Source: Labrys miyagiensis
GTDB lineage: Bacteria; Pseudomonadota; Alphaproteobacteria; Rhizobiales; Labraceae
Assembly (NCBI RefSeq): GCF_030160835.1
Contig: NZ_BSPC01000054.1
Span: 186,001 to 250,000 of the forward strand
Reading direction: 5' to 3'
DNA: 64,000 nucleotides
Positions 35,599 through 45,318 of the stretch are shown here, piece by piece. The notes under the pieces are model-generated. The model ran no database searches and was not told the origin of the DNA. It was given only the letters and a program-made list of their open reading frames with translations. Positions within the stretch are counted from its first letter, which is position 1. Each line of letters starts with the position of its first letter. Made by a program: the position numbers and the translations under genes.

Positions 35599-38500
35599 AT
35601 GGCTCTCACCCTCGCCCAGCGGCTCAATCGACTCAAGGTGCGGTTGGCGGAACTCGCCTTCTGGCGCGAGCGCGAACGCCGTCCCATCGACAACTGGACC
35701 TTCGAAGGCGAGCCGATCGCCAGGGGGGCCTTCTGGCCGCGCCGTGATGGCGTGGTGCATCTGGCGGCTTCCGCCGAGGTTCCCGAAGGCTGGCCGCTGG
35801 CCGAGACTCGTCTGTCGCTGAATGTCGGCGGCGAAAGCCTGCTTTCCCTGACCTATGCCGATGGGCAGGTCGTCCGTTTCGGCCTCGATCCCTATCATGA
35901 GGAATTCCCGCTGAAGGCCGGGCCTTTCACCATTGCGACCGACAGCGTGGCACGCCTGCCGTTCGGCGAGCCGGTGCGCGAACCCCGCCTTAACCGCGCC
36001 GAGCTTGTCTGGCTGGACCTGCCGGTCCACCGGCTGCATCTGCTGCTGACCCAGATCGCCGAGGCGGTGGCGACACTCGAGGGCCACGAAGTGGTGCCCC
36101 ATCTGCTCGACGCCGCGGAGGCGACGACCCGCGCCCTCGACTGGCCCTCGGCAACCGCCGATTATGTCGCGCGCACCGCCCGGGAGGCCGGCCAGCAACG
36201 GATATGGCAGTTGCCCGAACTCATCGACGCGCCGGCGGGCCTCAACCAGGCCGAGCGGGCCAGCGTCGCGACGGCCTACGACGCCCTGGTGGCGCAGTTG
36301 AAGATCCTGAAGCAGCGCTTCCCCCAGCAGGGCGAAATCGCCCTGACCGGCCATGCTCATATCGATCTGGCCTGGCTGTGGCCCTATGACGAAACGCGCC
36401 GCAAGATGCGCCGCACCTTCCACACCGCTCTCTCGCTGATGGAGAAGTCCGGGGACTTCCGCTTCAATCAGTCGACGGCCCATTATTATGCACAGATGCA
36501 AGAAGACGATCCGGCGCTGTTCGAAAAGATCGCGGCGCGGGTGAAGGCCGGCAATTGGGAAACTGTCGGCGCCATGTGGGTCGAACCCGACACCAACATG
36601 CCTACGGGCGAAAGCCTGGCTCGCCAGATTCTCTATGGCCAGCGCTATTTCGAAAAGACCTTCGGCCTGCGCCACACCGTGTGCTGGCTGCCCGACTGCT
36701 TCGGTTTTTCAGGAGCATTGCCGCAATTGCTCAGGCAGGGCGGCGTCGACAATTTCTTCACCATCAAGGTCAATTGGAGCGAGACCAACCATATCCCCGC
36801 CGATCTGTTCTGGTGGGAAGGGCTCGACGGCAGCCGCGTGCTGACCCACACCTTCGACAATCCCATGCATGGCTATAACGGCTTCGTGCAGCCCGATTGC
36901 TTCGTGCCGACCTGGAAGAATTTCCGCGGCAAGACCAAGCATCCCACCACGCTGCTCGCCGTGGGCTATGGCGATGGTGGCGGCGGCGTAACGCCCGGCA
37001 TGATCGAGCGCGAAGAACAGCTGCGCGATTTCCCCGCTCTGCCCAAGGCGCGCTGGACCACGATCAAAGCCTTCTTCGAGGGCGCGCAGCAGAGCGCACG
37101 GGCACAGAAGATGCCGGTCTGGCTGGGTGAGATCTATCTCGAACTGCACCGCGGCACCCTGACCACGCAAAGCGGCGTCAAGCGCATGCACCGGCAGGCC
37201 GAACGCGCCCTCATCACGGCGGAAGCGCTCGCGGGCCTCAACCATATGATCGGTGGCGAGAGGCCGGGCAGCCTCGAAACGCTCTGGCGCGTGGTGCTGA
37301 AGAATGAGTTCCACGACATCCTGCCGGGCTCGTCGATCCGCGAGGTCTATCAGGATGCCGAGCGCGAGCTTGGCGCCGTCATCGACAACGGCCTTGCCGC
37401 CCAGCAGGCCGCGATGACGGCGATCGCCGGCAACCTCGCCAAGGGATCAGTCAGCGATGCCCTGGTCGTGGTCAATCCATCCCTGTCGGCCCGGCCGTTG
37501 CGGCTGCGCCTTGCCGATGGCAGCTTCCTCGCCGCCGGGGAGAGCGTGCCGCCGATGGGCATCGCCGTGTTCGACAGATCGCGCCTGGCTGCCGTGCCGG
37601 GCCTGTCCGTCAGCAGGACGCATCTCGAAAACGCCCATCTGCGGGTGACGATCGGCGCCGATGGCACCATCGCCAGCCTGGTTCACAAGGCCAGCGGCCG
37701 CGAGGCGCTCGCCGGCCGGGGCAACCAGCTCTGGGCCTATCCGGCCGACAAGCCGCGCAACTGGGATGCCTGGGATGTCGAGGAGGACTATGCCGAGCGC
37801 GGCGAGGAGCTGCTCGACGTCGAAAGCATCGAGGTCACGGAGCAGGGTCCGCACCGCGCCGCGCTCCGCATTGTCAGGCGCTATCGCCATTCCACCATCA
37901 CGCAAACGCTGGCGCTCGCGGCCAATGGGCTGCGGCTCGACATCGAGACGCATCTGGACTGGCATGATCGCCGCGTCTTCCTGCGCACCCAGACCTCCGC
38001 TGCGGTACGCTCTTCCACCGCCACCTTCGAATGCGCCTATGGCGTCATCAGGCGCACGACCCACACCAACACCTCATGGGACGAAGCGATGTTCGAGGCG
38101 CCGGGCCACCGCTTCGTGGATCTCTCCGAGCCCGGCTTCGGCCTTGCCCTGCTTAACAACGCCAAATACGGCCATAGCGTGCGCGGTAATGTAATCGGCC
38201 TCAGCCTGTTGCGCTCGCCGACCTATCCGGATCCGCAAGCCGATGAAGGCGAGCAGAGCTTCACCTATTCGCTGATGCCGCATACCGACGATTGGTTCGA
38301 CGCGGGCGTGCGCGAGGAGGCCGAAGATCTCAACCAGCCGCTGCTGGCGACAGTTGCCAATGGCCTCGCCGAGGGTGTCCTGGCGCCTATCGCCACCACC
38401 GGCATTCCGGCCGCCTTTTCCGGCCTGAAGGCCGCCGAGGACGGCAACGGGCTGATCCTGCGCGTCTACGAACCGGCCGGCCGGCGGGGGGATTTCAAAC

Positions 38501-38622
38501 TCGCCCTGGCGCAGGGCTGGAGCGCGGAAGGCCCGCTCAACATCCTGGAGGAAGCGATGGACCGCGGCGACGGTGCCGATCTCCGGCCGTTCGAAGTCAG
38601 GTCCTGGCGGCTCTTGCGCTGA
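35599..38622 (+). CDS. Alpha-mannosidase, glycoside hydrolase family 38
   Basis: A 1007-residue GH38 enzyme. The zinc site begins with GHAHIDLAW (His254, Asp256), and the catalytic nucleophile is the aspartate of CWLPDCFGFSG (Asp366). A further zinc-type histidine is in KNEFHDILPGSS. The C-terminal half is the all-beta GH38 region. Retaining GH38 enzymes release mannose from alpha-linked mannosides such as N-glycan or fungal oligosaccharides. No signal peptide is present, so it should act on imported oligosaccharides in the cytoplasm, fitting the CUT1 importer next door. The ATG at 35599 follows AGGA by eight bases. Confidence 0.93.
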   Translation: MALTLAQRLNRLKVRLAELAFWRERERRPIDNWTFEGEPIARGAFWPRRDGVVHLAASAEVPEGWPLAETRLSLNVGGESLLSLTYADGQVVRFGLDPYHEEFPLKAGPFTIATDSVARLPFGEPVREPRLNRAELVWLDLPVHRLHLLLTQIAEAVATLEGHEVVPHLLDAAEATTRALDWPSATADYVARTAREAGQQRIWQLPELIDAPAGLNQAERASVATAYDALVAQLKILKQRFPQQGEIALTGHAHIDLAWLWPYDETRRKMRRTFHTALSLMEKSGDFRFNQSTAHYYAQMQEDDPALFEKIAARVKAGNWETVGAMWVEPDTNMPTGESLARQILYGQRYFEKTFGLRHTVCWLPDCFGFSGALPQLLRQGGVDNFFTIKVNWSETNHIPADLFWWEGLDGSRVLTHTFDNPMHGYNGFVQPDCFVPTWKNFRGKTKHPTTLLAVGYGDGGGGVTPGMIEREEQLRDFPALPKARWTTIKAFFEGAQQSARAQKMPVWLGEIYLELHRGTLTTQSGVKRMHRQAERALITAEALAGLNHMIGGERPGSLETLWRVVLKNEFHDILPGSSIREVYQDAERELGAVIDNGLAAQQAAMTAIAGNLAKGSVSDALVVVNPSLSARPLRLRLADGSFLAAGESVPPMGIAVFDRSRLAAVPGLSVSRTHLENAHLRVTIGADGTIASLVHKASGREALAGRGNQLWAYPADKPRNWDAWDVEEDYAERGEELLDVESIEVTEQGPHRAALRIVRRYRHSTITQTLALAANGLRLDIETHLDWHDRRVFLRTQTSAAVRSSTATFECAYGVIRRTTHTNTSWDEAMFEAPGHRFVDLSEPGFGLALLNNAKYGHSVRGNVIGLSLLRSPTYPDPQADEGEQSFTYSLMPHTDDWFDAGVREEAEDLNQPLLATVANGLAEGVLAPIATTGIPAAFSGLKAAEDGNGLILRVYEPAGRRGDFKLALAQGWSAEGPLNILEEAMDRGDGADLRPFEVRSWRLLR

Positions 38623-38680
38623 GCGGGCCGATCGTGACCCGATTATGCCTAGGATTTTTCTGGGAATATCATAAGTTTAA

Positions 38681-38786
38681 CCTAAAGCGTTTTGCGATTT
38701 GTCGGAATCGGCAAGAATCGCAAAGACGCGTCGAAACAAAGACTTAGAGCAATGCAGCGTTTACGCCTAAACGCGTTTTGCTCTAG
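38681..38786 (-). repeat. Copy 2 of the 105-base intergenic repeat
   Basis: The reverse complement matches 25446-25550 along its whole length, with small differences. It ends in TTTTGCTCTAG, and the stop codon of the transglutaminase-like gene (38783-38785) lies inside it. It marks the border between the mannoside locus and the atypical region to the right. Confidence 0.85.
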
Positions 38787-39997
38787 GTTCTAAACTCGAT
38801 GAGATCGCTGTACACAGCGTTGCCATCGGCGCCGAACAGCGGAATCTCGAACCCGCCAGGTCCGGCCGTTGGCACGACAATGAAGTCGGCAGGCATTGGA
38901 ATTCCTAGCGCACCAGTAAATGCCAACGGCATGGCTTGTGTCGTCATGCGGGGGTCCAAGCGTCCGAAGCATCGGTCGCGCCATTGGGCGTCGCGGCCAC
39001 CCCTTGAGAGATCCCAGCTTAGGAAATCAAAGGGCGTCCAGCCCCGGCCGTCGAGCCAAGCCTCGGCCCAATAGTGATTGGCCGGTGCCGGCCGATAGAG
39101 CATGTAGCCTCCTGTCAGCCGGGCCGGGATATTGTTCGCGCGACACAATGCGACGAAGAGGGCGGAGGCGAGTTGGCAGTCGCACCATCCCGCCTCCAAT
39201 GCCCAATCGCAGGGCTGTTGGACATCAACCTGGTCATAGTGGATCGACCCGATGAAGAACTCGTCGAGTATGAAATCCCAGAAAGATCGGAGAGCCTCTG
39301 CTGAGGTCCGCGCCTGCACCGTCAGCGATCGCGCAAGTGCCTTGATGCGTTCCGACACGACGATCAAGCCCTCGTTGGGGCGGAGATAAAGCTCGAACTC
39401 TTTTTCGCTCAACTGTTCAGTCGTGCCTACGGGTCTGCGAAGGGCCTTGAACGAAAGTTCTGCGCCAATCGTCAGGTCGCCTGGTCTCAGCGCCGAAACC
39501 CGGGCTTCGAGGCGGCCAGCGCTGACGTGCAAGCTTACATCGCCAGGTGTTTCCGCGAACGGTGAAATCACAAGATCGACGAGATGGGGGCTCGCGAGTG
39601 GGAGCGGCATTCGCAAACGCGCGCGGTCGGCCCCTTCACGAATATGGAAGCTTCGCCGAAAAACAACCTTGAAGGTCTCGCTCTCACCCAAGGAGGCGAG
39701 ATCGTCTGTCAACCGTCGCTCGGTGGCAACATATCGGTCGGCCCAAAATGTATCACGCTCGTTCACGCCGGCCCATTTTAGGAAATTGATGACCTCGACC
39801 GGGTCAAACATTCGCTCATGGTCACCGTGTCTGACACCAAGCCCGATATCGATCCAGCGCTCCAGCGCCTGGCGCGTTGCCGCCTCAGCCTGCGAACGAT
39901 CCGCTTCGTGGGCCCATCCCTTTACCACCAGCATATTGACGATGAGTTGTTCCGGGAAATTTCGATAATGATCGCGAAAATCAATGCCACGCATCAT
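38783..39997 (-). CDS. Transglutaminase-like cysteine peptidase superfamily protein
   Basis: A 404-residue protein with a transglutaminase-like core near the C-terminus. The likely triad is Cys274 (GWCDCQLASALFVALCR), His308 (ANHYWAEAW) and Asp324 (WTPFDFLSW). The first 220 residues include a beta-rich part and match no family I recognise with certainty. No signal peptide or membrane segment is visible. Members of this superfamily act as peptidases, amidases or cross-linking enzymes; its substrate here is unknown. It is divergent from the SGNH/glycosyltransferase operon, with 650 bases between, and its stop codon lies within the intergenic repeat. Confidence 0.8.
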   Translation of the reverse strand: MMRGIDFRDHYRNFPEQLIVNMLVVKGWAHEADRSQAEAATRQALERWIDIGLGVRHGDHERMFDPVEVINFLKWAGVNERDTFWADRYVATERRLTDDLASLGESETFKVVFRRSFHIREGADRARLRMPLPLASPHLVDLVISPFAETPGDVSLHVSAGRLEARVSALRPGDLTIGAELSFKALRRPVGTTEQLSEKEFELYLRPNEGLIVVSERIKALARSLTVQARTSAEALRSFWDFILDEFFIGSIHYDQVDVQQPCDWALEAGWCDCQLASALFVALCRANNIPARLTGGYMLYRPAPANHYWAEAWLDGRGWTPFDFLSWDLSRGGRDAQWRDRCFGRLDPRMTTQAMPLAFTGALGIPMPADFIVVPTAGPGGFEIPLFGADGNAVYSDLIEFRT

Positions 39998-40649
39998 CGC
40001 GTTCTATTTCCGATCCTCGGTCGGCGCCATTCGCCGAGCTTTTCTATCCCGCAAGGAACTATGGGCGTTCGGCCGCGTCAACCCCTGAATACGCGGAGCC
40101 AGTTACGCGTTCTAGCTGCATGGAAAATAAGCATAAATGTCACTGAGATTTTACACTTCGTGCCTACGGCGTCGAGGGCTGTTGGTTGGCGTTCTTGGCT
40201 TACCGTCAATGCCCCTCCTAAGCACCGTCCCTAATTCTAATCTAATTCTGCGGTCATAAAAAAAGGGGCGCAGTGTGAGCGGTGGCTGGGTGACCTTGAG
40301 CCGTTTGTGCCTGATTAAGACATCACCATGCGCCGGAGGACTCCACTTGCCTTACCTCATAAATGGCCGTGCAATCTCGTTGGCAAGTCGAGCGGGGTCC
40401 GCAGGAGCACGCAAACCACCGGATCCGCAATTGCTGAAGGTCGGTCTGGATTACCTGTCCTCAAGCACGGCGAAGACATATCAAGGCTGTGCTAACACGC
40501 GGATCAGAAGGCGCTGACCTCAAAAACTGACAATAATTTGTGCTACCGAGAGCTGTTTGGAGCGTCGCCTAAAAAATAGGCGCCACGTCCATTTACCGCA
40601 ATGCTATTTTCCGTATTGTGTTACCAGTGCAACATCGAAGGTTTGTTAA
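39998..40649. other. 650-base divergent control region, AT-richer than surroundings
   Basis: No convincing gene is present; short open frames lack protein character. It must hold the promoters for the transglutaminase-like gene and the operon at 40650. A perfect hairpin CGCCTA-AAAAA-TAGGCG lies at 40566-40582, about 70 bases before the operon start. Base composition is visibly lower in GC than flanking genes. Confidence 0.55.
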
Positions 40650-41459
40650 GTGGCGAAGCGCCTGGGGTTATTCATCAAAGGCAATGTCGATGTCCACGAT
40701 TCCTTACACTCATGCAGAGTCGGTGGCCAGTTGCTTTGGAACGGTATTAATGATGTACTGAGGCAGAGCCATCCTGGGATTACGGCTCGCATCCGACATG
40801 AAACGTGGACACGCTCGGATTCTCTCGTATCGTGCACGGGTGAAGTTCCTGAGGCGGTTTCTGAGCGCAGCCTGCCTTTAGGTGTCTATCCCTCTGCCAG
40901 CCAGTTCAGTCGCGCCGTTTTCGAGACACCGGCAGACGCCGTGATCCTCTCGCTCTTGCCGGACATAGCGACAGGTTTGGTGCGGCACAAGCAGGAGGGT
41001 TTCCTGTTTTACGCGGCCGATTTCAACAGCTGGGCCCCAGAGGATCGTGGCTGGTTGAAGTCCGACTTTACGCCAACGGGCTTCCTCGATTTTGAGACCT
41101 CCATGGCCAACCTCGAGGCGATCGTTGATGAAATTCGCAAGCATAAGGACGTCCCGATCTTGATCTACAACGTCTCGCCCATCATTCCGGGCGAGAGAAT
41201 TCACTGCTATCAGGGCCTGGACGAGACGTTTGCCAACCGCATTCGCCGCTTTAATCTTGGTCTGGTGGGACTGTCCGAGCGCGCGGGCATCTCAATTGTG
41301 GATGTCGATACTTTGATGGCGCGTCACGGCGCGGACACGATGAAGCTCGACGCCTTTCATCTGGCGCCCCAAGCCTATCGCCTTGTCGCTGAAGAGGTCG
41401 TCCGTATCCTGGACGACCTTGGAGTCCTTGAGGATTTGCATGAGGGGAGGCAGCTTTGA
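40650..41459 (+). CDS. SGNH-hydrolase-like protein (first of three in the region)
   Basis: A 269-residue protein that looks like a divergent SGNH/GDSL hydrolase. The N-terminus has LGLFIKGNVDVHDSLHSCR in place of a clear GDS block. The middle has VILSLLPDIATG. The C-terminal block IVDVDTLMARHG is followed by the Asp-x-x-His pair (Asp234, His237) expected for the catalytic dyad. SGNH enzymes are esterases or acyltransferases, many acting on sugar O-acyl groups. The GTG start at 40650 follows AAGG by eight bases. It opens a string of overlapping genes (glycosyltransferase, second SGNH-like protein, E1 subunits). No signal peptide is present, so it is probably cytoplasmic. Confidence 0.7.
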   Translation: MAKRLGLFIKGNVDVHDSLHSCRVGGQLLWNGINDVLRQSHPGITARIRHETWTRSDSLVSCTGEVPEAVSERSLPLGVYPSASQFSRAVFETPADAVILSLLPDIATGLVRHKQEGFLFYAADFNSWAPEDRGWLKSDFTPTGFLDFETSMANLEAIVDEIRKHKDVPILIYNVSPIIPGERIHCYQGLDETFANRIRRFNLGLVGLSERAGISIVDVDTLMARHGADTMKLDAFHLAPQAYRLVAEEVVRILDDLGVLEDLHEGRQL

Positions 41460-42478
41460 CCATGCGAGTGAGCGTCGTCATCCGATCGAAGGACGAGGCT
41501 GACAGGCTGAGGCTGACTCTATCGTCCCTGGCATGTCAGACCGAATGGCCGGAAGTTGTGGTCGTAAACGACGGCTCTACCGATCATACCGCGGATGTCG
41601 TCGCCGCGGCGGCGGGTGATCTCGACCTTATCGCCATCCATCACGCTGCCCCGGCGGGAAGATCTGGCGCAGCAAATGTTGGCGCGGCTCGCGCGACCGG
41701 CGAAATCGTTCTCTTTCTCGATGGCGATACGCTGGCCGCCCCGGACCTCGTGGCCCAACATCTCTCCAAACATATCGGGCAGGACAATTTGGTGGTGCGC
41801 GGTGAGACCTGGCATCTGCGCGGCACTCAACCTTTCCTTGACCCGGAGACGGGTTCTCCAAGAGCGGGGCAGGAGGCAAAAGTCGCGCGCATGCCGCCTG
41901 CGGAATTTGCGCGTGCACTCGTCACGCGCCGGAAAATCGCCGAGGCCTTTGAGGAGATCGATGGCAGCGCTCAGCCAGGCGTTTACCCAGGCTATGGGCC
42001 GCGACGTCTCTTTGAGCTCGAAATGGAGGCGCTGACCAATGCTCCCGAATGCAAAGTCCTGTGGGCGGCGGCGTCAGGCTCGAACCAGTCGCTGCGTCGC
42101 GACGCTTTTCTGAATGTTGGCGGCTTTCATCCCAATCTCAGCATCAACGAGCATCGCGAGCTCGCTCTACGCCTCACCCAAAACGGCTACCGGATGACGG
42201 GAACACCAGCGCGGACCTATCACATGATCCATCGCAGCGGCTGGCGTGACCCACTCCAGGAAAAGGACTGGGAAGACATTTTCTACGCCGAGCATCCCAC
42301 GGCGGAAGTGGCACTGATGCCTATTCTTTGGGCGAGCCTTGGGGACAGTTCTCTCCCTGAAGCTGCACGTATCCATTCCCTTCCCGAGCTTGAGGCGGCT
42401 GCGGCGCGCTGTCCTTCGTCGACGAGCCGTGAAGCCGTCAGAAGTGCCCACATGCAATGGTCATTAGGCTCGCCATGA
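41456..42478 (+). CDS. Family 2 glycosyltransferase
   Basis: A 340-residue GT-A glycosyltransferase. The nucleotide-sugar region has VVVNDGSTDHT and the metal-binding LFLDGDT. The acceptor side contains WAAASGSNQSLRRDAFLNVG followed by GFHPNLSINEHRELALRL, like the C-terminal region of GT2/galactosyltransferase-type enzymes. There is no membrane segment. The TTG at 41456 overlaps the previous stop and has GGAGG six bases before it; an ATG at 41462 is the alternative. It overlaps the next gene by four bases (ATGA), so it is translated with its neighbours. Donor and acceptor are unknown. Confidence 0.85.
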   Translation: MTMRVSVVIRSKDEADRLRLTLSSLACQTEWPEVVVVNDGSTDHTADVVAAAAGDLDLIAIHHAAPAGRSGAANVGAARATGEIVLFLDGDTLAAPDLVAQHLSKHIGQDNLVVRGETWHLRGTQPFLDPETGSPRAGQEAKVARMPPAEFARALVTRRKIAEAFEEIDGSAQPGVYPGYGPRRLFELEMEALTNAPECKVLWAAASGSNQSLRRDAFLNVGGFHPNLSINEHRELALRLTQNGYRMTGTPARTYHMIHRSGWRDPLQEKDWEDIFYAEHPTAEVALMPILWASLGDSSLPEAARIHSLPELEAAAARCPSSTSREAVRSAHMQWSLGSP

Positions 42479-43344
42479 CAGCCATCCCGCTTTACGCCTA
42501 CACGGCCACTTCCGAGCATGCAGCCGCGAGGAGCGCTGCAAAGACCATTGTGGACGCCCTCGCCGTGGCAACCGGAACACCCGCGATCTGCGAACCCGTC
42601 TTTGTAGAGAGTCTGGAGGCACTTGCGCAGAGTCCGCCCGGCAGTATTCGTCTCGCCTCGCTGCTGCCGGAGATTGACCGCGTCGACGACGCCTGGGATG
42701 AGGTGCAGGCACGGCTCCGGGTTTCTTTTGGAAATCTGGCGGCGACAGGAAATCCGGTGTTCATCTGCACAGTAGTCCGTATCGCGGGCGACGGGGAGGA
42801 CGCCGATCTCTTGTATCGCCGCCGCGTACGAATCCGACGGCTCGATCTTCTGGCAGCCGAACTTTCGCGGGAAACCGGCGCCTTCGTTATCGACCTAGAC
42901 CGTGTGATCGCCGATATTGGTGGGCGTAACCTGCAGACTGACTATAGGCTCGACACCGCGGCCGCCGCATCCGTTGCTGGACACGCGATTGCCATCGGGC
43001 TCATTGTCAACGGTCTGGACGAGTTCGTTCCCTTCGAGCTCCAGGATAAGTTACGCGAGATTCTGATGCAGAAGAACGTAGGCCCGGCAACACCCTCAAG
43101 CCTTGTGCCAGCCAATGTGATGGCGTTCGGAAGGGGGCGACACAAGCAGAACGTTGTCACAATAACGGATTCCGATGGTGGCAGCCAAGCAGGGCGCTTG
43201 CTGCGTCAGGCATTAAGGCGTGAGATCGCGCCTGGCGAGGCGTTCGCCAAGCTGATGAAGGCCGTTCGCAGCAGGGGAGCAGTGGAAAGTGGCACACTTC
43301 TGGCTTCTGCAGTCCTGCGCATGGTACGGAGCCATCGGCGATGA
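42475..43344 (+). CDS. SGNH-like protein with apparently degenerate active site (second of three)
   Basis: A 289-residue protein of uncertain family. Its second half aligns by eye with the neighbouring SGNH-like proteins: FVIDLDRVIADIGG corresponds to SIVDVDTLMARHG at 40650 and IAIIDVDAIAAEIGG at 49162. The following TDYRLD replaces the Asp-x-x-His dyad with Asp-x-x-Leu, so it may be catalytically inactive. The N-terminal 60 residues are alanine-rich and unrecognised. It overlaps the glycosyltransferase gene before it and the E1 alpha gene after it by four bases each, implying coordinated synthesis. Confidence 0.65.
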   Translation: MTAIPLYAYTATSEHAAARSAAKTIVDALAVATGTPAICEPVFVESLEALAQSPPGSIRLASLLPEIDRVDDAWDEVQARLRVSFGNLAATGNPVFICTVVRIAGDGEDADLLYRRRVRIRRLDLLAAELSRETGAFVIDLDRVIADIGGRNLQTDYRLDTAAAASVAGHAIAIGLIVNGLDEFVPFELQDKLREILMQKNVGPATPSSLVPANVMAFGRGRHKQNVVTITDSDGGSQAGRLLRQALRREIAPGEAFAKLMKAVRSRGAVESGTLLASAVLRMVRSHRR

Positions 43345-44258
43345 GTGAGCACCTCGGCCCCCTACGCCGGATGATGTTGATACGCGCCTTCGAAACCGCT
43401 CTGGCAAAGCGGCCCGACCACGGTTTCCAGCTACTTTCCACCGGCGAGGAGGCTGTTGCTGTCGGGCTTGCCGAGGCGCTGGAGCGGGATGATCAACTCC
43501 TCACGGGCGGGCGATCCATCGGTCCCGCCCTGGCGCGCGGCGTTGATCCTCGGCGGGCAATGGCCGAGCTTCTCGCCCGCAGCACGGGCGTCAATCGAGG
43601 GCGCGGTGGCCGCGGCCATTTGGCGGATCCCGACTCTGGATTCTTCGGCGCCCACGCAGTGGTAGCTGGCAATATCAGCATCGCGGCCGGCGTCGCACTC
43701 GCGCGGAAAATGGAAGGGAAGGGCGGCATCGTTGCCATTCTTTTCGGAGACGGGGCCGCTGGGGCCGGAGCGCTTCACGAGACGCTGAACATCGCGGCAC
43801 TCTGGAAGTTGCCCTTGCTTTTCGCGTGCAACAATAACCAGCTCTCGGTCTCCACGTCGCGCTTGGCGGCCCTGGCCCCAGCCCGCATTTCCGACATAGC
43901 GCTTGCTTTCGGCCTTCCGGCGCAAACAATTGACGGGATGGATCTTATGGCAACCACGGCGGCCTTCCGAGAGGCAGCGCAGCATGTACGCGCTGGGAAG
44001 GGGCCCGCCTTTGTCGAATGCGAATCCATTCGTCTTCGGTCCCATTCCACCACGGCCCGCGAGACACGCAGTCGCGAGGAACTCGCGCGACTGTGGGAGC
44101 TCTGTCCAATCGAGAGGCAAATAGCCAGGCTGGCGCTCGGTGCCGAGGAAACCAATGCACTTCGTGCCGAAGCCGAGCAGCAGGCTGGTGCAGCGCTTGC
44201 CTTTGCAGATGCTTCCCCCTTCCCGGATGCCAGCGAGGTGCTTGAGAATGTCGGCTGA
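43341..44258 (+). CDS. Thiamine-diphosphate 2-oxoacid dehydrogenase E1 component, alpha subunit
   Basis: A 305-residue E1 alpha subunit of the pyruvate/acetoin/branched-chain 2-oxoacid dehydrogenase family. The thiamine diphosphate motif is complete: GDGAAGAGALHETLNIA followed by ACNNNQLSVST. The substrate channel region has TGVNRGRGGRGHLADP. It decarboxylates a 2-oxo acid and passes the acyl (or hydroxyalkyl) unit to a lipoyl group. It is somewhat shorter than typical alpha subunits. Its gene is wedged between an SGNH-like gene and the beta subunit gene with overlaps on both sides. The 2-oxo acid cannot be read from the sequence. Confidence 0.88.
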   Translation: MSEHLGPLRRMMLIRAFETALAKRPDHGFQLLSTGEEAVAVGLAEALERDDQLLTGGRSIGPALARGVDPRRAMAELLARSTGVNRGRGGRGHLADPDSGFFGAHAVVAGNISIAAGVALARKMEGKGGIVAILFGDGAAGAGALHETLNIAALWKLPLLFACNNNQLSVSTSRLAALAPARISDIALAFGLPAQTIDGMDLMATTAAFREAAQHVRAGKGPAFVECESIRLRSHSTTARETRSREELARLWELCPIERQIARLALGAEETNALRAEAEQQAGAALAFADASPFPDASEVLENVG

Positions 44259-45258
44259 CGGCACGCCTGCCACCACCAAGATGTTCTTTCGAGAGGCCAT
44301 CATCAAATCGCTGCGCGAGGAGATGCGTAGCAATCCCCGTGTCATCATACTTGGCCAGGATGTGGGCTCGTTCGGTGGCTCGTATCGGGAATTCGACGGG
44401 CTGTTCGTCGAATTTGGGCCTGAGCGCGTGCGCGACACACCGGTTGCCGAGGCTGCGGCGGTCGGCGTAGGCGCGGGAGCGGCTGCGGCGGGATATCGCC
44501 CGCTGGTCAGCATCACCTACATGGACTTCACCATGTTGGGCTTCGATCCTTTGATCAACTATGCAGCCAAGCTTCGGTACAAGACCGGTGGCCTGCTTTC
44601 GGCGCCGCTGGTTGTCAAGACCACGGCGGGTGCCCTCGGCCAGGGAGTAGCCCATTCGCAGTGTATCGAGGCTTGGTTGATGAGCGTGCCAGGGCTTAAG
44701 GTCGTGGCCCCGTCGACGCCGGCGGACGCCTATGGCCTCATGAAGGCAGCGTTACGGTCGGAAGGCCCCGTGGTCTATATCGATCACAAGCGGCTTTTCC
44801 CTGTCCCCGGGGAGGTACCCGTCGCTGAAACCGTCATTCCGTTTGGCAAGGCAATCATCCGCCGCAGCGGAACAGATCTGACGATTGCCACGCATGGCTT
44901 TATGGCGCGGGTAGCGCTCGAGGCGGCCCAGAAGCTGGAGGAATCAGGCCTGTCCTGCGAGGTCATCGACCTGCGCAGCCTCGCGCCGCTCGACGTCGAG
45001 ACCGTCGCTGGATCGGTGAAGCGCACCGGTTTGCTTCTCACCATTGAAGAGGGCCAATTGACTTGCGGCGTCGGCGTCGAGGTCGCCGCTCGTGTGACGG
45101 AGCGCATCGGATATCATCCGAGCGCCCGGGTCGGCGCCCTGCCCGCACCCGTTTCTTCCAATCCCGTCCTGGAAGCGGCCTGTATCCCGGACGCCGCGCG
45201 TGTCATGTCAGCCGCCCGAGCGCTGGTCAATGAACGTCGTCCCATCGAAATTCGGTGA
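44248..45258 (+). CDS. Thiamine-diphosphate 2-oxoacid dehydrogenase E1 component, beta subunit
   Basis: A 336-residue E1 beta subunit. It has the family phrases VIILGQDVGSFGG, RVRDTPVAEAAAVGVGAGAA and GLLLTIEEGQLTCGVGVEVAA, and VVAPSTPADAYGLMKAA. It forms the alpha2/beta2 E1 with the product of the gene it overlaps by 11 bases. The start at 44248 gives the usual N-terminus (TKMFFREAIIKSLREEM). No E2 catalytic domain or E3 gene follows; instead a single lipoyl domain is encoded 60 bases on. Confidence 0.9.
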   Translation: MSADGTPATTKMFFREAIIKSLREEMRSNPRVIILGQDVGSFGGSYREFDGLFVEFGPERVRDTPVAEAAAVGVGAGAAAAGYRPLVSITYMDFTMLGFDPLINYAAKLRYKTGGLLSAPLVVKTTAGALGQGVAHSQCIEAWLMSVPGLKVVAPSTPADAYGLMKAALRSEGPVVYIDHKRLFPVPGEVPVAETVIPFGKAIIRRSGTDLTIATHGFMARVALEAAQKLEESGLSCEVIDLRSLAPLDVETVAGSVKRTGLLLTIEEGQLTCGVGVEVAARVTERIGYHPSARVGALPAPVSSNPVLEAACIPDAARVMSAARALVNERRPIEIR

Positions 45259-45318
45259 GGGCGATCGGAGACTCCTCGTCCTCACCCATACTGCCTGTTT
45301 TTTGGAGAGCCGCTGCAA

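Noticed and set aside
40275-40517. Possible 80-residue protein in the divergent gap before the SGNH operon
   Set aside because: No ribosome-binding site and no protein-like composition; the gap is better explained as control DNA.
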